Below, in pieces: positions 50,885 through 62,182 of a DNA stretch of 64,000 nucleotides. Below the pieces are notes generated by a model that was given only the letters and a program-made list of their open reading frames with translations, was not told where the DNA came from and did not search any database. Source of the stretch: Alphaproteobacteria bacterium (GTDB taxonomy: Bacteria > Pseudomonadota > Alphaproteobacteria > Rhodobacterales > Rhodobacteraceae); the NCBI GenBank assembly GCA_030425925.1, contig JAUHZO010000002.1, positions 124,001 to 188,000 of the forward strand, written 5' to 3'. The translations under genes and the position numbers were made by a program. Numbering within the stretch: the stretch's first letter is position 1; every line of letters starts with the position of its first letter.

Positions 50885-51050
50885 CCTGCTCACGTCCTGT
50901 CCTTTGTTTGTCCCCAGACGCCCTATGCGTCGGTAAGTTGCACGGACAGCGTGGAAAAGTCCATCAGTTAACGGCGGGTGATTGAAACCCGTGCCGCTCT
51001 GCGGCAAAACGATCCCGTGCAGCGGACCGGGCAGGTGGGGGCAGGCGGGT

Positions 51051-51728
51051 TTGATCGAGTTTGAAGACGTTGCCTATGCCTATAGCGGCGACGCCCTGCT
51101 CAGCGGGTTGTCGCTGACGATGGCGCCGGGGTCGTTCCATTTCCTCACCGGGCCGTCCGGTTCGGGCAAGACCACCTTTCTCAAGCTTTGCTACGGCGCG
51201 CTGCGGGCCAGCGGCGGGCAGGTGCGCCTGTTCGGCCAGCCGGTCGAGACGCTGGACCGGGACCGTGTGGCCTATGCGCGCCGCCGCATCGGCGTGGTGC
51301 ATCAGGATTGCCAGTTTCTGGACCACCTTCCCGTGATCGAGAATATCGCCCTGCCGCTGACCGTCACCGGCCAGGCCAGCCCGGATCAGAACGCCAATCT
51401 GACCGAGCTGATGACATGGGTCGGGCTGACCGGGCGCGAAGCGGCGCTGCCGCCGGAACTGTCGGGCGGCGAACGCCAGCGCGCGGCGCTGGCGCGCGCG
51501 CTGATCCTGTCGCCCGAGGTGATCCTGGCGGACGAACCCACCGGTAACGTGGATTGGGAGATGTCTCAGCGCCTGCTGCGGCTGTTGATCGAGCTGAACC
51601 GGATGGGCAAGACGGTGATGATCGCCACGCATGACCTGATGCTGATCCGGGCGGCCAAGGCGCAGGTGCAGGCGCGGGTGCTGCGCATCGCCGGCGGCAC
51701 GTTGCAGACGGCGGGGGCAGACCTGTGA
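51051..51728 (+). CDS. ftsE: Cell division ATPase FtsE
   Basis: ATPase of the FtsEX complex that activates peptidoglycan hydrolases at the septum. The 225-residue protein has Walker A GPSGSGKTT near 33-41, the RRIGVVHQDCQFL Q-loop near 79-91, signature LSGGERQR near 139, and Walker B VILADEPTGNVD near 156. Start is TTG 51051 with a GGGGGCAGG ribosome site; the frame is open further upstream. The stop overlaps the ftsX GTG. Confidence 0.92.
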   Translation: MIEFEDVAYAYSGDALLSGLSLTMAPGSFHFLTGPSGSGKTTFLKLCYGALRASGGQVRLFGQPVETLDRDRVAYARRRIGVVHQDCQFLDHLPVIENIALPLTVTGQASPDQNANLTELMTWVGLTGREAALPPELSGGERQRAALARALILSPEVILADEPTGNVDWEMSQRLLRLLIELNRMGKTVMIATHDLMLIRAAKAQVQARVLRIAGGTLQTAGADL

Positions 51729-52633
51729 TCCTGCCGCGGCTGGATATCCTGAAAGGCGCGCTGCGCCGCGATGCCGGGGCGGATCGCGTGGTGCCGCCGG
51801 CCGGGTTCACCGTGCGCCTGACACTGTTCACCGCGGCCGCCATGGCCTTTCTGGCGGTGTTTGCGCTGGCCCTGTCGCTGGCCGCCGGGCGGCTGGCGGA
51901 CACATGGGGCGAGGATCTGGCGCGTGCCTCGACCATCCGGATTTCCGCGCCGCCGGGACAGCGCGACAGCCAGACCACCGCCGCCTTGCGGGTGCTGGCG
52001 CAGACGCCCGGCGTGGCCTCGGCCCGCGCGCTGACACCGGACGAGCAGCGCGCGCTGCTGGAGCCGTGGTTCGGCCCGGGCCTGCCGCTGGAGGGCCTGC
52101 CCGTGCCGCAGCTGATCGAGGTGGTCGAGGGCGGAGACGGCTTTGACGCTGACGGATTGCGCCTGCGGCTGCAGGCCGAGGTGCCGGCGGCGGTGCTGGA
52201 CGATCACACCCGCTGGCGCCGTCCGCTGGTGGTGGCGGCCGGGCGGTTGCGTCTGCTGGGCTGGGTGTCGCTGGGGCTGATCGTGGCCGCCACCGGCGCG
52301 ATGGTCACGCTGGCGGCCAATGCGGCGCTGGCGGCCAATGCGCAGGTGATCGCCGTTCTGCGCCTTGTGGGCGCAACGGATGGCTATATCGCCTCGGCCT
52401 TTGTGCGCCGCTTTACCGTACGGACCCTGACGGGGGCGGCGATCGGTGCGGCGCTGGCCGTGGTCGCCCTGCTCTTGCTGCCGGGCGCGCAGGAAGCCGG
52501 GGGCTTCCTGACCGGGCTGCGCTTCGAGGGATGGGGCTGGCTGGTGCCGCTGCTGCTGCCGCCGCTTTCGGCGCTGGTTGCCTACCTTGCCACCGAGGCC
52601 GCCGCGCGCCGGGTGCTGGAGGACCTAGCGTGA
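51725..52633 (+). CDS. ftsX: Cell division permease FtsX
   Basis: The membrane partner of FtsE, 302 residues. A cytoplasmic N-terminus (~1-30) leads to TM1 (TLFTAAAMAFLAVFALALSL), a periplasmic loop with SARALTPDEQRALLEPWFG (typical FtsX site for hydrolase control), and three further helices from ~177 on, ending with the FtsX motif ALVAYLATEAAARRVLEDL. Starts at GTG 51725 inside the ftsE stop; the stop overlaps plsC. Confidence 0.9.
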   Translation: MILPRLDILKGALRRDAGADRVVPPAGFTVRLTLFTAAAMAFLAVFALALSLAAGRLADTWGEDLARASTIRISAPPGQRDSQTTAALRVLAQTPGVASARALTPDEQRALLEPWFGPGLPLEGLPVPQLIEVVEGGDGFDADGLRLRLQAEVPAAVLDDHTRWRRPLVVAAGRLRLLGWVSLGLIVAATGAMVTLAANAALAANAQVIAVLRLVGATDGYIASAFVRRFTVRTLTGAAIGAALAVVALLLLPGAQEAGGFLTGLRFEGWGWLVPLLLPPLSALVAYLATEAAARRVLEDLA

Positions 52634-53346
52634 TCCGCTGGCTGCGCTCGTTTCTGTTTGTCGTGCAGATGTACGCGATGATGCCGCTGATGGGGGTGGT
52701 CTTTCTGCCCTGGGCGCTGGTGTCGCGCCGCGGCGCGCGGGTGGCGTGCAAGACCTATTGTCACTGGACGCTGTGGACCGCGCGCTGGATGGTGGGCATC
52801 CGCAGCGAGGTGCGGGGCAAGGTGCCGGATGGCGACGTGCTGGTGGCGGCCAAGCATCAGAGTTTCCTGGATATCCTGATCCTCTTCCGCGCCCTGCCCG
52901 CGGCCAAGTTCATCATGAAACGCGAACTGATCTGGACCCCGGTGATCGGGCTTTATGCGCTGCGTCTGGGCTGTGTTCCAGTGGCCCGCGGCAAGCGCGG
53001 GCAGGCGGTGGCCAGGATGCTGGCGGATGTGGAGGCCGGCGCCTCGGATCCCGGCCAGCTGGTGATCTATCCGCAGGGCACCCGCATCGCCCCGGGCGTC
53101 AAGGCCCTCTACAAGGTGGGCGCGGCAGCGCTTTACGAACAGACCGGCCAGGTCTGCGTGCCTGTGGCCACCAATGTCGGCCTGTTCTGGCCGCGCAAGG
53201 GCATCCTGCGCAAGCCCGGGCTGGCCGTGGTGGCCTTCCTGCCCGAGATCGCGCCGGGACTGGGCAAGGACGCGTTCCTGGCCCGGCTGGAGCAGGAGGT
53301 GGAGGCAGCTTCGGACGCGTTGTTGCGGGAGGGTGGAGATGGCTGA
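52630..53346 (+). CDS. plsC: 1-acyl-sn-glycerol-3-phosphate acyltransferase
   Basis: Makes phosphatidic acid from lysophosphatidic acid. The 238-residue protein has an N-terminal membrane helix (~5-32), the HxxxxD motif KHQSFLDILIL near 76-86, and IYPQGTRIAPG near 147-157 as acceptor-binding motif. It starts at GTG 52630 overlapping ftsX. It overlaps the following gene by 8 bases. Confidence 0.9.
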   Translation: MIRWLRSFLFVVQMYAMMPLMGVVFLPWALVSRRGARVACKTYCHWTLWTARWMVGIRSEVRGKVPDGDVLVAAKHQSFLDILILFRALPAAKFIMKRELIWTPVIGLYALRLGCVPVARGKRGQAVARMLADVEAGASDPGQLVIYPQGTRIAPGVKALYKVGAAALYEQTGQVCVPVATNVGLFWPRKGILRKPGLAVVAFLPEIAPGLGKDAFLARLEQEVEAASDALLREGGDG

Positions 53347-53953
53347 AACCTATGCACGGATCGACACGGTTACGGCGCTGGAAAGCCTGTATCCCGACCC
53401 GGTGCCGTCCTCGCTGCGCAAGGTGGCGCGGCGGTTGACGCCGCTCTACCGGCGCTGGATCGAGGGCGCGCGGTTCTGCGTGCTGTCGACGGTCGGGCCG
53501 GACGGGGTGCATGGCTCGCCTCGAGGCGATGACGGCCCGGTGGTGCGGGTGGCGGACGAGACCACGCTTCTGATGCCCGACTGGCGCGGCAACAACCGGC
53601 TGGATTGCCTGCGCGACATCGTTCGGGACGGGCGCGTGGCGCTGTTGTTCCTGGTGCCGGGCACGAACACGACGGTTCGGGTGAACGGACGCGCGGTGCT
53701 GACGGATGAGCCTGCGCTGCTTGAAACCTTCGAGCAGCGCGGCAAGCATCCGACGACGGTGATCGTGGTCTCGGTGGTCGAGGTCTATACGCAATGCGCC
53801 AAGGCGCTGATGCGGTCTGACCTGTGGAATCGCAACGACGCCGACGGCCTGCCCACCGTGGGCGAGATCCTTGCAGATATGACACAAGGCGAGCATGGCG
53901 GGCCGGACTATGACGCAGGCTACGCGGAATATGCCAGGCCGCGCATGTGGTGA
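53339..53953 (+). CDS. Pyridoxamine-5'-phosphate-oxidase-like FMN-binding protein
   Basis: A 204-residue split-barrel protein. It shows the family pattern RFCVLSTVGPDGVHGSPRGD near 45-64, DWRGNNRLDCLRDIV near 81-95, and a closing region with QCAKALMRSDLWN near 152-164. This subgroup (PPOX, MSMEG_1061 type) binds FMN or a related cofactor; the substrate is unknown. It ends the ftsEX-plsC transcription unit. Confidence 0.82.
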   Translation: MAETYARIDTVTALESLYPDPVPSSLRKVARRLTPLYRRWIEGARFCVLSTVGPDGVHGSPRGDDGPVVRVADETTLLMPDWRGNNRLDCLRDIVRDGRVALLFLVPGTNTTVRVNGRAVLTDEPALLETFEQRGKHPTTVIVVSVVEVYTQCAKALMRSDLWNRNDADGLPTVGEILADMTQGEHGGPDYDAGYAEYARPRMW

Positions 53954-53958
53954 GGCCG

Positions 53959-53998
53959 GTGGGCGGCTCTGTTTGGCCTGCGGCCAAAGGCGCCCACC
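53959..53998 (+). repeat. Nested palindrome after the PNPOx-like gene
   Basis: Outer GGTGGGCG (53959-53966) and CGCCCACC (53991-53998) enclose TTTGGCC/GGCCAAA (53972-53978, 53982-53988, TGC loop). The inner core parallels the palindrome at 37332-37386 and the whole can end transcription. Confidence 0.6.
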
Positions 53999-54035
53999 CA
54001 CCGACCCTTGAAACCGGGGCTCTGCGACGCCTGTC

Positions 54036-54140
54036 TTGCATATGGATCGACCCTTAGCCGCAGGCGAGCGCCACTTCGGAGAAGCTTGGGTGCGTGCCAA
54101 AGGTCATGGTCGAACTGTTTGATGCGCGCAGTGGTTGCGT
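54036..54140 (-). pseudogene. Remnant of a second lpd 3' end
   Basis: On the minus strand, about 54110 down to 54040 translate as MTFGTHPSFSEV-ALACG-stop-GSIHM, which aligns with the true lpd C-terminus [27 protein letters not shown]. The DNA is also alike: CATATG, ATCG, CCC and GCCGCA appear in the same order with scattered changes and a short deletion. An aspartate codon has become TAA. It lies downstream of the gene at 54186-54704, which itself follows the intact lpd. The upper boundary (to ~54140) is less certain. Confidence 0.7.
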
Positions 54141-54185
54141 GGCGATGACAATTTCAAGGAAATGGCCACGCCTGGACAGTGGAGA

Positions 54186-54704
54186 TCAATCACGCGGCAA
54201 GGCGAGTGAGGTTGTCGTCCTTTGCAATGCATCGCCGCTATTGGCAGAGACGCGCATGACGATCACGCCCCAATTTCCAGTGCCGCCATCGGGCCCATGC
54301 AAGGTGCGGCTTTCAAAGAAATCCCAGTTGGTCATCGGATCGCCGGGATGGTCCAGCTCTGGATACTCGGTCTGGATCAGCGCCAAGATCCGGCTTGTCA
54401 CCGCGTCGCGATCGTCCAAGGACAGAAGAGAACCGGACTCCTGTATGATGCATTTGTCGCGGCTATGCTGTACGGACAGCCCCGCTCTTTCATCGACTTG
54501 TTCCGGAAAGCCATCTGACCTGGCCGAATACGGATCACGCTTTTCGGCCCGCGCCGCGATGCGCGAGAGACATTCCTGCCGAAAAAGCGCTTCGTAGCGT
54601 GCGGCGCGGTCTGGTTCCGAAAATCGCTCCCAGATCGCGCTGCCGCCCATGCCCAGAAACAGTCCGCCGCAGATAACGACGGACAGGATCGCAATGCGCT
54701 TCAT
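54186..54704 (-). CDS. Small exported or membrane-anchored hypothetical after lpd
   Basis: The product has 172 residues and I do not recognise it. An N-terminal hydrophobic segment (residues ~1-25, [20 protein letters not shown]) is a signal or anchor. The rest is soluble with two cysteines (QECLSR and DKCIIQ). The start overlaps the lpd stop in TGATG. The base composition looks less GC-rich than the neighbours. It lies between the intact lpd 3' end and a decayed copy of that end, so it probably arrived by insertion or duplication at this point. Confidence 0.6.
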   Translation of the reverse strand: MKRIAILSVVICGGLFLGMGGSAIWERFSEPDRAARYEALFRQECLSRIAARAEKRDPYSARSDGFPEQVDERAGLSVQHSRDKCIIQESGSLLSLDDRDAVTSRILALIQTEYPELDHPGDPMTNWDFFESRTLHGPDGGTGNWGVIVMRVSANSGDALQRTTTSLALPRD

Positions 54705-56086
54705 CACATATGAATCGGCCCGTCGCCGCAAGCCAGAGCCGCCTCGCGCACGGCCTCGGAATAGGTGGGGTGGGCGTGGCAGGTCAGCGCCAGATCCTCG
54801 GCGCTGGCCCCGAATTCCATCGCGACGCAGATCTCGTGGATCAGGTCGCCCGCCATCGGCCCGATGATATGCGCGCCAAGGATGCGGTCGGTTTCCTTGT
54901 CGGCGAGGATCTTAACGAAGCCATCGGCGGCGAAATTCGCCTTGGCCCGACCATTGCCCATGAAGGAGAACTTGCCCGCCTTGTAGGCGCGGCCTGCCTC
55001 CTTGAGCTGCTCCTCGGTCTGGCCGACGCTGGCAACTTCCGGATGGGTGTAGATGACCGACGGGATCACGCCGTAATTCACATGGCCGTGTTTGCCGGCG
55101 ATCACCTCGGCGCAGGCCATGCCTTCGTCTTCGGCCTTGTGGGCGAGCATCGGCCCGGCGATGGCGTCGCCGATGGCATAGATGCCGTCCACGTTCGTGC
55201 GCCACTGGTTGTCGGTCTCGATCTGGCCGCGCTGGCTCATCTTGATGCCGAGCGCGTCGAGGCCCAGCCCGTCGGTAAAGGGTTTGCGGCCGGTGGCGAC
55301 CAGCACCACGTCAGCGTCGATCGTCGCCTCGCTGTCATCCTTGCGCAGCTTGTAGGTGACCTTGGCCTTGGTCTTGAGCGTTTCGACCGATTGCACGGCA
55401 GCCCCGAGGGTGAAATCGAGCCCCTGTTTCTTGAGGATGCGCTGGAAGGTCTTTTGCACCTCGCCATCCATGCCCGGGGTGATGGTTTCCATGAACTCGA
55501 TCACCTGCACCTCGCTGCCAAGGCGGGCATAGACCGAGCCCAGCTCCAGCCCGATCACACCCGCACCGATCACCACCAGTTTCTTGGGTATCTTCGGCAG
55601 GTCGAGCGCGCCGGTGGAGGTGACGACGATCTTTTCGTCGATCTCGATGCCGGGCAGGCTGGAAGGTTCGGAGCCGGTGGCGATGAGGATGTTTTTGGTC
55701 TCGTGCACATCGTCGCCGACTTTGACCTTGCCCGCCTCGGGGATCGACCCCCAGCCCTTGAGCCAGTCGATCTTGTTCTTCTTGAACAGGAACTCGATGC
55801 CCTTGGTGTTCTGGCCGATCACGTCGTCCTTGTAGGCCTTCATCTGGTCCCAGTCGACCGAGGGGCTTTTGCCCTTGAGGCCCATCCTGGCAAAGTTGTG
55901 CTCGGCCTCGTGCAGCTGGTGGGAGGCGTGCAGCAGGGCCTTGGAGGGGATGCAGCCGATGTTGAGGCAGGTGCCGCCCAGGGTTTCGCGGCCTTCGACG
56001 CAGGCGGTTTTCAGGCCCAGCTGGGCGCAGCGGATGGCGGCGACATAGCCGCCGGGGCCGGAGCCGATGACGATGACATCATACAT
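54704..56086 (-). CDS. lpdA: Dihydrolipoyl dehydrogenase (E3)
   Basis: Reoxidises dihydrolipoamide of the 2-oxoglutarate (and possibly other) dehydrogenase complexes with NAD. It has 460 residues. The FAD motif [18 protein letters not shown] is near 6-23, the redox-active disulfide in [13 protein letters not shown] near 37-49, the NAD motif [19 protein letters not shown] near 170-188, and the His-Glu dyad in HAHPTYSEA near the end. It ends the sucD-sucA-sucB block. A ribosome site AAAGGA lies upstream. Confidence 0.96.
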   Translation of the reverse strand: MYDVIVIGSGPGGYVAAIRCAQLGLKTACVEGRETLGGTCLNIGCIPSKALLHASHQLHEAEHNFARMGLKGKSPSVDWDQMKAYKDDVIGQNTKGIEFLFKKNKIDWLKGWGSIPEAGKVKVGDDVHETKNILIATGSEPSSLPGIEIDEKIVVTSTGALDLPKIPKKLVVIGAGVIGLELGSVYARLGSEVQVIEFMETITPGMDGEVQKTFQRILKKQGLDFTLGAAVQSVETLKTKAKVTYKLRKDDSEATIDADVVLVATGRKPFTDGLGLDALGIKMSQRGQIETDNQWRTNVDGIYAIGDAIAGPMLAHKAEDEGMACAEVIAGKHGHVNYGVIPSVIYTHPEVASVGQTEEQLKEAGRAYKAGKFSFMGNGRAKANFAADGFVKILADKETDRILGAHIIGPMAGDLIHEICVAMEFGASAEDLALTCHAHPTYSEAVREAALACGDGPIHM

Positions 56087-56114
56087 GGATTGGGTCCTTT
56101 TGGTTGGTGTCGGA

Positions 56115-56166
56115 CCGGGGGCGCTGCCCCCGGACCCCCGGGCGTATTTTTGCCAAGAAGAAGATC
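56115..56166. repeat. Hairpin plus short dispersed element, copy 2
   Basis: A perfect hairpin CCGGGGGC/GCCCCCGG (56115-56122, 56126-56133) is followed by CCGGGCGTATTTTTG, CCAAGAAGAAG and GATC (to 56166), the same short element as at 37427-37458. It ends at the stop of the MAPEG gene, 50 bases before the lpd start. Confidence 0.6.
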
Positions 56167-56554
56167 ACAAGAGCGCCATGACCAGCATGGCGAGAGTGGC
56201 GAGAAAGCCCAGCATCCAGATCAGCGAGCGCCAGGGGGTGAGGCCGAATAGGTAGGCGGGCACGTAGAGGGTGCGGGCGATCAGGTAGGTCCAGGCGGCG
56301 GTGGCGGTGGCTTGTGTGGACTGGCCGGTTTGCGTCAGGACGAAGGTGGCGATGGCGAAGAGGAGCAGGCCTTCGAAATGGTTGTTCATGGCGCGCTGTG
56401 CGCGGCCTGCCATGCCGGTCAGGCGTATGGGCTCGTCGCGCGGGCCCATGGCGGTTTTCGGGCCGACCTGGAGATTGCCCAGCACCGAGTAGAGCGCAAA
56501 TTGCGCGACCTGCAGGAGGGCGGCGAGGGTGAGGGCGGTGAGTTCGGGGGTCAT
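56165..56554 (-). CDS. MAPEG-family membrane protein
   Basis: A 129-residue protein with four hydrophobic segments. Conserved MAPEG features are RAQRAMNNHFEGLLLFA (the RxxxNxxE motif region, near 51-67) and the closing RTLYVPAYLFGLTPWRSLIWM. MAPEG proteins include glutathione-dependent membrane enzymes; many bacterial ones have unknown function. It sits between lpd and a HEPN-like gene, inside the TCA block. Start at ATG 56554. Confidence 0.85.
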   Translation of the reverse strand: MTPELTALTLAALLQVAQFALYSVLGNLQVGPKTAMGPRDEPIRLTGMAGRAQRAMNNHFEGLLLFAIATFVLTQTGQSTQATATAAWTYLIARTLYVPAYLFGLTPWRSLIWMLGFLATLAMLVMALL

Positions 56555-56561
56555 GTTACGA

Positions 56562-57128
56562 TCACCCGGAACTCTTTTCATTGTAAAAGCCCAAACCCTT
56601 CAAAAGCCAGAATGACGGTACTGGCTCCATCAGGCTGGTCTTGCCAGCTAAGCCCCTTAGGTCGCCAAATGGATTTTTGTTCGTCTTAGCTTCGATAAAC
56701 CCACCAAGGCCATCAATGTATTTCAATGCATTTGAGATACCCGTTCGTAGGTCCGGATCTTTTGCTCCTTTTCCGTGAATCAGTTTGTCCCTTACTTTCT
56801 CAGCGTTCTGGACCGCTTCGATAAGATGCTTGTCAATCTCTTGCCCGAACACATTCTTGAAGACGATTCTGAAGTAATGGCGCGTGAAATGCTGTTTTCC
56901 AAGAGCGTCATCGACCTTAGCAGAATTGCATTTGTGTATGCGAACCAAACCGCACTTGAGCGCGCGGTGGTTCCCCTCTTCCAACTTCATGAAACAGTAG
57001 GCTAACGCGACTGCGAAGGTCTCGGGGCCAGAAAGCAATGGCTCCAAACCTTTCAAATATGTTTGAGTCGGGTCGGGTAAAGCCTGAAGCTGTTTCTGTA
57101 GTCCTTTGTAAGATCTGGCTTCTGTCAT
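56562..57128 (-). CDS. HEPN-like hypothetical protein inside the TCA block
   Basis: The product has 188 residues and no family I can name with certainty. It is mostly helical. Near residues 117-122 it has VRDKLIHGKG, an R-x4-H motif in a helix as in HEPN RNase domains, preceded by a long helix with QNAEK. The codon use is visibly AT-richer than that of sucB and lpd on either side, which suggests recent transfer. Its stop and the MAPEG start are seven bases apart; its start is next to the sucB stop. Confidence 0.55.
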   Translation of the reverse strand: MTEARSYKGLQKQLQALPDPTQTYLKGLEPLLSGPETFAVALAYCFMKLEEGNHRALKCGLVRIHKCNSAKVDDALGKQHFTRHYFRIVFKNVFGQEIDKHLIEAVQNAEKVRDKLIHGKGAKDPDLRTGISNALKYIDGLGGFIEAKTNKNPFGDLRGLAGKTSLMEPVPSFWLLKGLGFYNEKSSG

Positions 57129-57129
57129 T

Positions 57130-58638
<1,509 letters not shown>

Positions 58639-58642
58639 TTGG

Positions 58643-61615
58643 TCAGTTCCCTTCCATGGTCAGCGCCTCGTCGACGAGGGCGGCTTGCTGTGCTTTGTGC
58701 TGGCTGGCCAGGCCCGTTGCGGGCGAGGCCGAAGTGGCGCGGCCCACATAGCGGGGCCGGGAATGCGTGGCCTTGATGCGGCCCAGCACCCATTCGATGT
58801 TCGGTTCGATGAAGGTCCAGGCGCCCTGGTTCTTGGGCTCTTCCTGGCACCAGATCATCTCGGCCTGGGGGAAGCGTTCCAGTTCCTTCACCAGGCTGAG
58901 CGCCGGGAAGGGATAGAACTGTTCGATCCGCAGCAGGTAGACATCGTCGGCCCCGCGGGCATCACGTTCCTCCAGCAGGTCGTAATAGACCTTGCCCGAA
59001 CACATCACCACGCGGCGGATCTGGTCGTCGGGCTTCAGCTGCAGATCGGAATGGCCCTTTTCGGCGTCGTCCCACAGCACGCGGTGGAAGGACGAGCCGG
59101 TGACGAAATCTGCCGCGTCCGAGATGCACAGCTTGTGCCGCAAGAGCGATTTCGGCGTCATCAGCATGAGCGGCTTGCGGAATGACCGGTGCAGTTGGCG
59201 GCGCAGGATGTGGAAATAGTTCGCCGGAGTCGAGCAGTTGGCCACGATCCAGTTGTCCTGGCCGCACATCTGCAGGAACCGTTCCAGCCGGGCCGAGGAG
59301 TGTTCTGGCCCCTGGCCTTCGAACCCGTGCGGCATCAGGCAAACAAGGCCCGACATCCGCAGCCATTTCGATTCCCCCGACGATATGAACTGGTCGAACA
59401 TGATCTGCGCGCCGTTGGCGAAATCGCCGAACTGTGCCTCCCACAGGGTCAGCGCGTTGGGTTCGGCAAGGCTGTAGCCGTATTCGAACCCCAGCACCGC
59501 GTATTCCGACAGCGCCGAGTCGATCACCTCGAACCGGGCCTGGCCTTCGCGGATATGGTTGAGCGGGTAGTAGCGTTCCTCGGTGTTCTGGTCGATGAAG
59601 GCCGAATGGCGCTGGCTGAAGGTGCCGCGGGTGCTGTCCTGGCCGGCCAGTCGCACCGGGTAGCCTTCGGTCAGCAGCGAGCCGAAGGCCAGCGCCTCGG
59701 CCGTGGCCCAGTCGAAGCCTTCGCCGGTCTCGAACATCTTCGCGCGAGCCTCGACAAGGCGGCCCACGGTCTTGTGCAGGGGGAAGCCGTCGGGCACGCG
59801 GGTCATGGCCTGGCCGACCTGGCGCAGCGTGTCTTCGGCAATGGCGGTCTTGCCGCGCTGGTACTTGCCCTCTTTCTGCTTGTCGAGGTGACTCCACCGT
59901 CCGTCGAGCCAGTCGGCCTTGTTGGGGCGGTATTCCTTGCCGGATTCGAACTCTTCGTTCAGGTGGGCCTGGAAGGCGGCCTTCATGTCCTCGATCTCGC
60001 CCTCGGGGATCAGCCCGTCCTTGACCAGCCGTTCGGTATACAGCGACAGTGTCGTCTTCTGGCGCTTGATCTTGGTATACATCACCGGGTTGGTGAACAT
60101 CGGCTCGTCGCCTTCGTTATGGCCGAAGCGGCGATAGCAGAACATGTCGATGACCACGTCCTTGCCGAATTTCTGGCGGAACTCGGTGGCGACCTTGGCG
60201 GCGTGGACCACGGCCTCGGGATCGTCGCCGTTGACGTGGAAGATCGGCGCTTCGACCACCAGCGCGTTGTCGGTGGGGTAGGGCGAGGAGCGGCTGAAAT
60301 GCGGCGCGGTGGTAAAGCCGATCTGGTTGTTCACCACGATATGGATGGTGCCGCCGGTGCGGTGGCCGCGCAGGCCCGACAGTGCAAAGCATTCCGCCAC
60401 GATGCCCTGGCCGGCAAAGGCCGCGTCGCCATGCAGCAGCACCGGCATCACGCCGGTGCGGTCGGCGTCGCTCAGCTGGTCCTGCTTGGCGCGGACCTTG
60501 CCCAGAACCACGGGGTTCACCGCCTCAAGGTGGCTGGGATTGGCGGTCAGGCTGAGATGCACGGTATTGCCGTCGAATTCCCGGTCGCTGGAAGCACCGA
60601 GGTGGTATTTCACATCCCCCGAGCCGTCCACGTCCTCAGGCTTGAAGCTGCCGCCCTGGAATTCGTTGAAGATGGCGCGATAGGGCTTGCCCATCACGTT
60701 GGCCAGAACCGACAGGCGGCCGCGATGCGGCATGCCGATGACGATCTCGCGCACCCCCAGCGCGCCGCCGCGCTTGATGATCTGCTCCATCGCGGGGATC
60801 AGGCTTTCGCCGCCGTCAAGACCGAACCGCTTGGTGCCCATGTACTTGACATGCAGGAACTTCTCGAACCCTTCGGCCTCGACCATCTTGTTCAGGATGG
60901 CCTTGCGGCCCTCGCGGGTGAACTTGACCTCCTTGCCAAAGCCCTCGATCCGCTCCTTGAGCCATGAGGCCTGTTCGGGGTCCGAGATGTGCATGTATTG
61001 CAGCGCGAAGGTGCCGCAATAGGTGCGTTTGACGATCGACAGGATCTCGCGCATCGAGGCGATCTGCAGGCCCAGCACGTTGTCGATGAAGATCGGGCGG
61101 TCCATGTCGGCCTCGGTGAAGCCGTAGGATTTCGGGTCAAGCTCGGGGTGGTTCGAGACGTCGCGCAGGCCCAGCGGGTCGAGATCGGCGGCCAGGTGGC
61201 CGCGGATGCGGTAGGCGCGGATGATCATCAGGGCGCGGATGCTGTCCAGCACGGCGCGCTGGATCTGGTCGTCGGTCAGCGACACGCCCGCCTCGGCGGC
61301 CCGGGCCTTGATCTTGTCACCTGCGCCCTTGGCCTCTTTCGGGGCGACGGGCACCGGCCATTCGCCGGTCAGCGCCGCGGTCAGATCGTCGGCGGGCAGC
61401 GGCGGCCAGTCGGCGCGCGCCCAGGACGGGCCCTGCGCCTCGCGCTTGACGCTCACCTCGTCATCGCCCAGCTGCCGGAAGAACGCCTGCCAGGCCTGGT
61501 CGACCGCATTGGGATCGGCAGCGTACCGCGCGTACATCTGTTCGAGGTACTCGGCGTTGTGCCCCTGCATGAAGGAGGAGGCGTGGAAGAGGTCGTTGGG
61601 GCTTTGGTCGGTCAT
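58643..61615 (-). CDS. sucA: 2-oxoglutarate dehydrogenase E1
   Basis: Thiamine-dependent decarboxylase of the TCA cycle. It has 990 residues, close to the family average. Hallmarks: N-terminal [37 protein letters not shown] near 290, [18 protein letters not shown] near 394-411 as thiamine-binding region, [16 protein letters not shown] near 497-512, and [19 protein letters not shown] near 768. It is followed by sucB and preceded by a short non-TCA gene. Confidence 0.97.
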   Translation of the reverse strand: MTDQSPNDLFHASSFMQGHNAEYLEQMYARYAADPNAVDQAWQAFFRQLGDDEVSVKREAQGPSWARADWPPLPADDLTAALTGEWPVPVAPKEAKGAGDKIKARAAEAGVSLTDDQIQRAVLDSIRALMIIRAYRIRGHLAADLDPLGLRDVSNHPELDPKSYGFTEADMDRPIFIDNVLGLQIASMREILSIVKRTYCGTFALQYMHISDPEQASWLKERIEGFGKEVKFTREGRKAILNKMVEAEGFEKFLHVKYMGTKRFGLDGGESLIPAMEQIIKRGGALGVREIVIGMPHRGRLSVLANVMGKPYRAIFNEFQGGSFKPEDVDGSGDVKYHLGASSDREFDGNTVHLSLTANPSHLEAVNPVVLGKVRAKQDQLSDADRTGVMPVLLHGDAAFAGQGIVAECFALSGLRGHRTGGTIHIVVNNQIGFTTAPHFSRSSPYPTDNALVVEAPIFHVNGDDPEAVVHAAKVATEFRQKFGKDVVIDMFCYRRFGHNEGDEPMFTNPVMYTKIKRQKTTLSLYTERLVKDGLIPEGEIEDMKAAFQAHLNEEFESGKEYRPNKADWLDGRWSHLDKQKEGKYQRGKTAIAEDTLRQVGQAMTRVPDGFPLHKTVGRLVEARAKMFETGEGFDWATAEALAFGSLLTEGYPVRLAGQDSTRGTFSQRHSAFIDQNTEERYYPLNHIREGQARFEVIDSALSEYAVLGFEYGYSLAEPNALTLWEAQFGDFANGAQIMFDQFISSGESKWLRMSGLVCLMPHGFEGQGPEHSSARLERFLQMCGQDNWIVANCSTPANYFHILRRQLHRSFRKPLMLMTPKSLLRHKLCISDAADFVTGSSFHRVLWDDAEKGHSDLQLKPDDQIRRVVMCSGKVYYDLLEERDARGADDVYLLRIEQFYPFPALSLVKELERFPQAEMIWCQEEPKNQGAWTFIEPNIEWVLGRIKATHSRPRYVGRATSASPATGLASQHKAQQAALVDEALTMEGN

Positions 61616-61630
61616 TTGTTTGCTCCAAGG

Positions 61631-62182
61631 CTATTGGGTGACGAATGAAGCCGTCATCCTGAAAGGCAAGGTCATGCCGACCTGCTTTTCGAAGTCGTTG
61701 AGGGCGAGAGAAACTCTAATGCGGGTTCGCTCGGTAATGCCCTGGGCGCGCCAGAGGCCATTCGATTTGCGCAAGTCATCAAGCAGTACCTTCAAAATGT
61801 CTGCATTGATTTTCGGCTCTTTCGACACAACAAGACAGGTCGCCTGTCCCGCTCCGTTTTCCTTGAGGAACACAAATGTCGGACCATTGGCGAGGAGCGT
61901 ACCGAAGTCGATTCCCTCAACCAGTCCATTCGCCCATTCCATCGTTTCCAAAGCATCGGAGGAACTCGCTTCATTGTCGACGTTTCCCAAGAATATCGCT
62001 GCGGCAGATACTGTTTCGTACTCGGATGCGGTACTCCAATCCAGGGAACGGAAAACTTCTATTCTCTCCGATGTAGGCAAGTTCTGCGTGCATGTCGCAA
62101 GGTCTTGCACATCAGCCAATGCGATCGCAGGCGGGGTCAGAGCGATGATCGGCAAAAGCCTTTTGGCTGTCTTTGCCAACAT
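61631..62182 (-). CDS. Exported hypothetical between sucD and sucA
   Basis: The product has 183 residues. It starts with a signal peptide (MLAKTAKRLLPIIALTPPAIALA). The mature part has two cysteines (ATCTQN, QATCLVV) and no family motif that I recognise. The DNA is less GC-rich than the sucA and sucD genes beside it. The start at ATG 62182 is chosen for the signal peptide and a GGGGG stretch upstream; the frame is open further upstream. It resembles the small inserted gene after lpd in type, not in sequence. Confidence 0.6.
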   Translation of the reverse strand: MLAKTAKRLLPIIALTPPAIALADVQDLATCTQNLPTSERIEVFRSLDWSTASEYETVSAAAIFLGNVDNEASSSDALETMEWANGLVEGIDFGTLLANGPTFVFLKENGAGQATCLVVSKEPKINADILKVLLDDLRKSNGLWRAQGITERTRIRVSLALNDFEKQVGMTLPFRMTASFVTQ

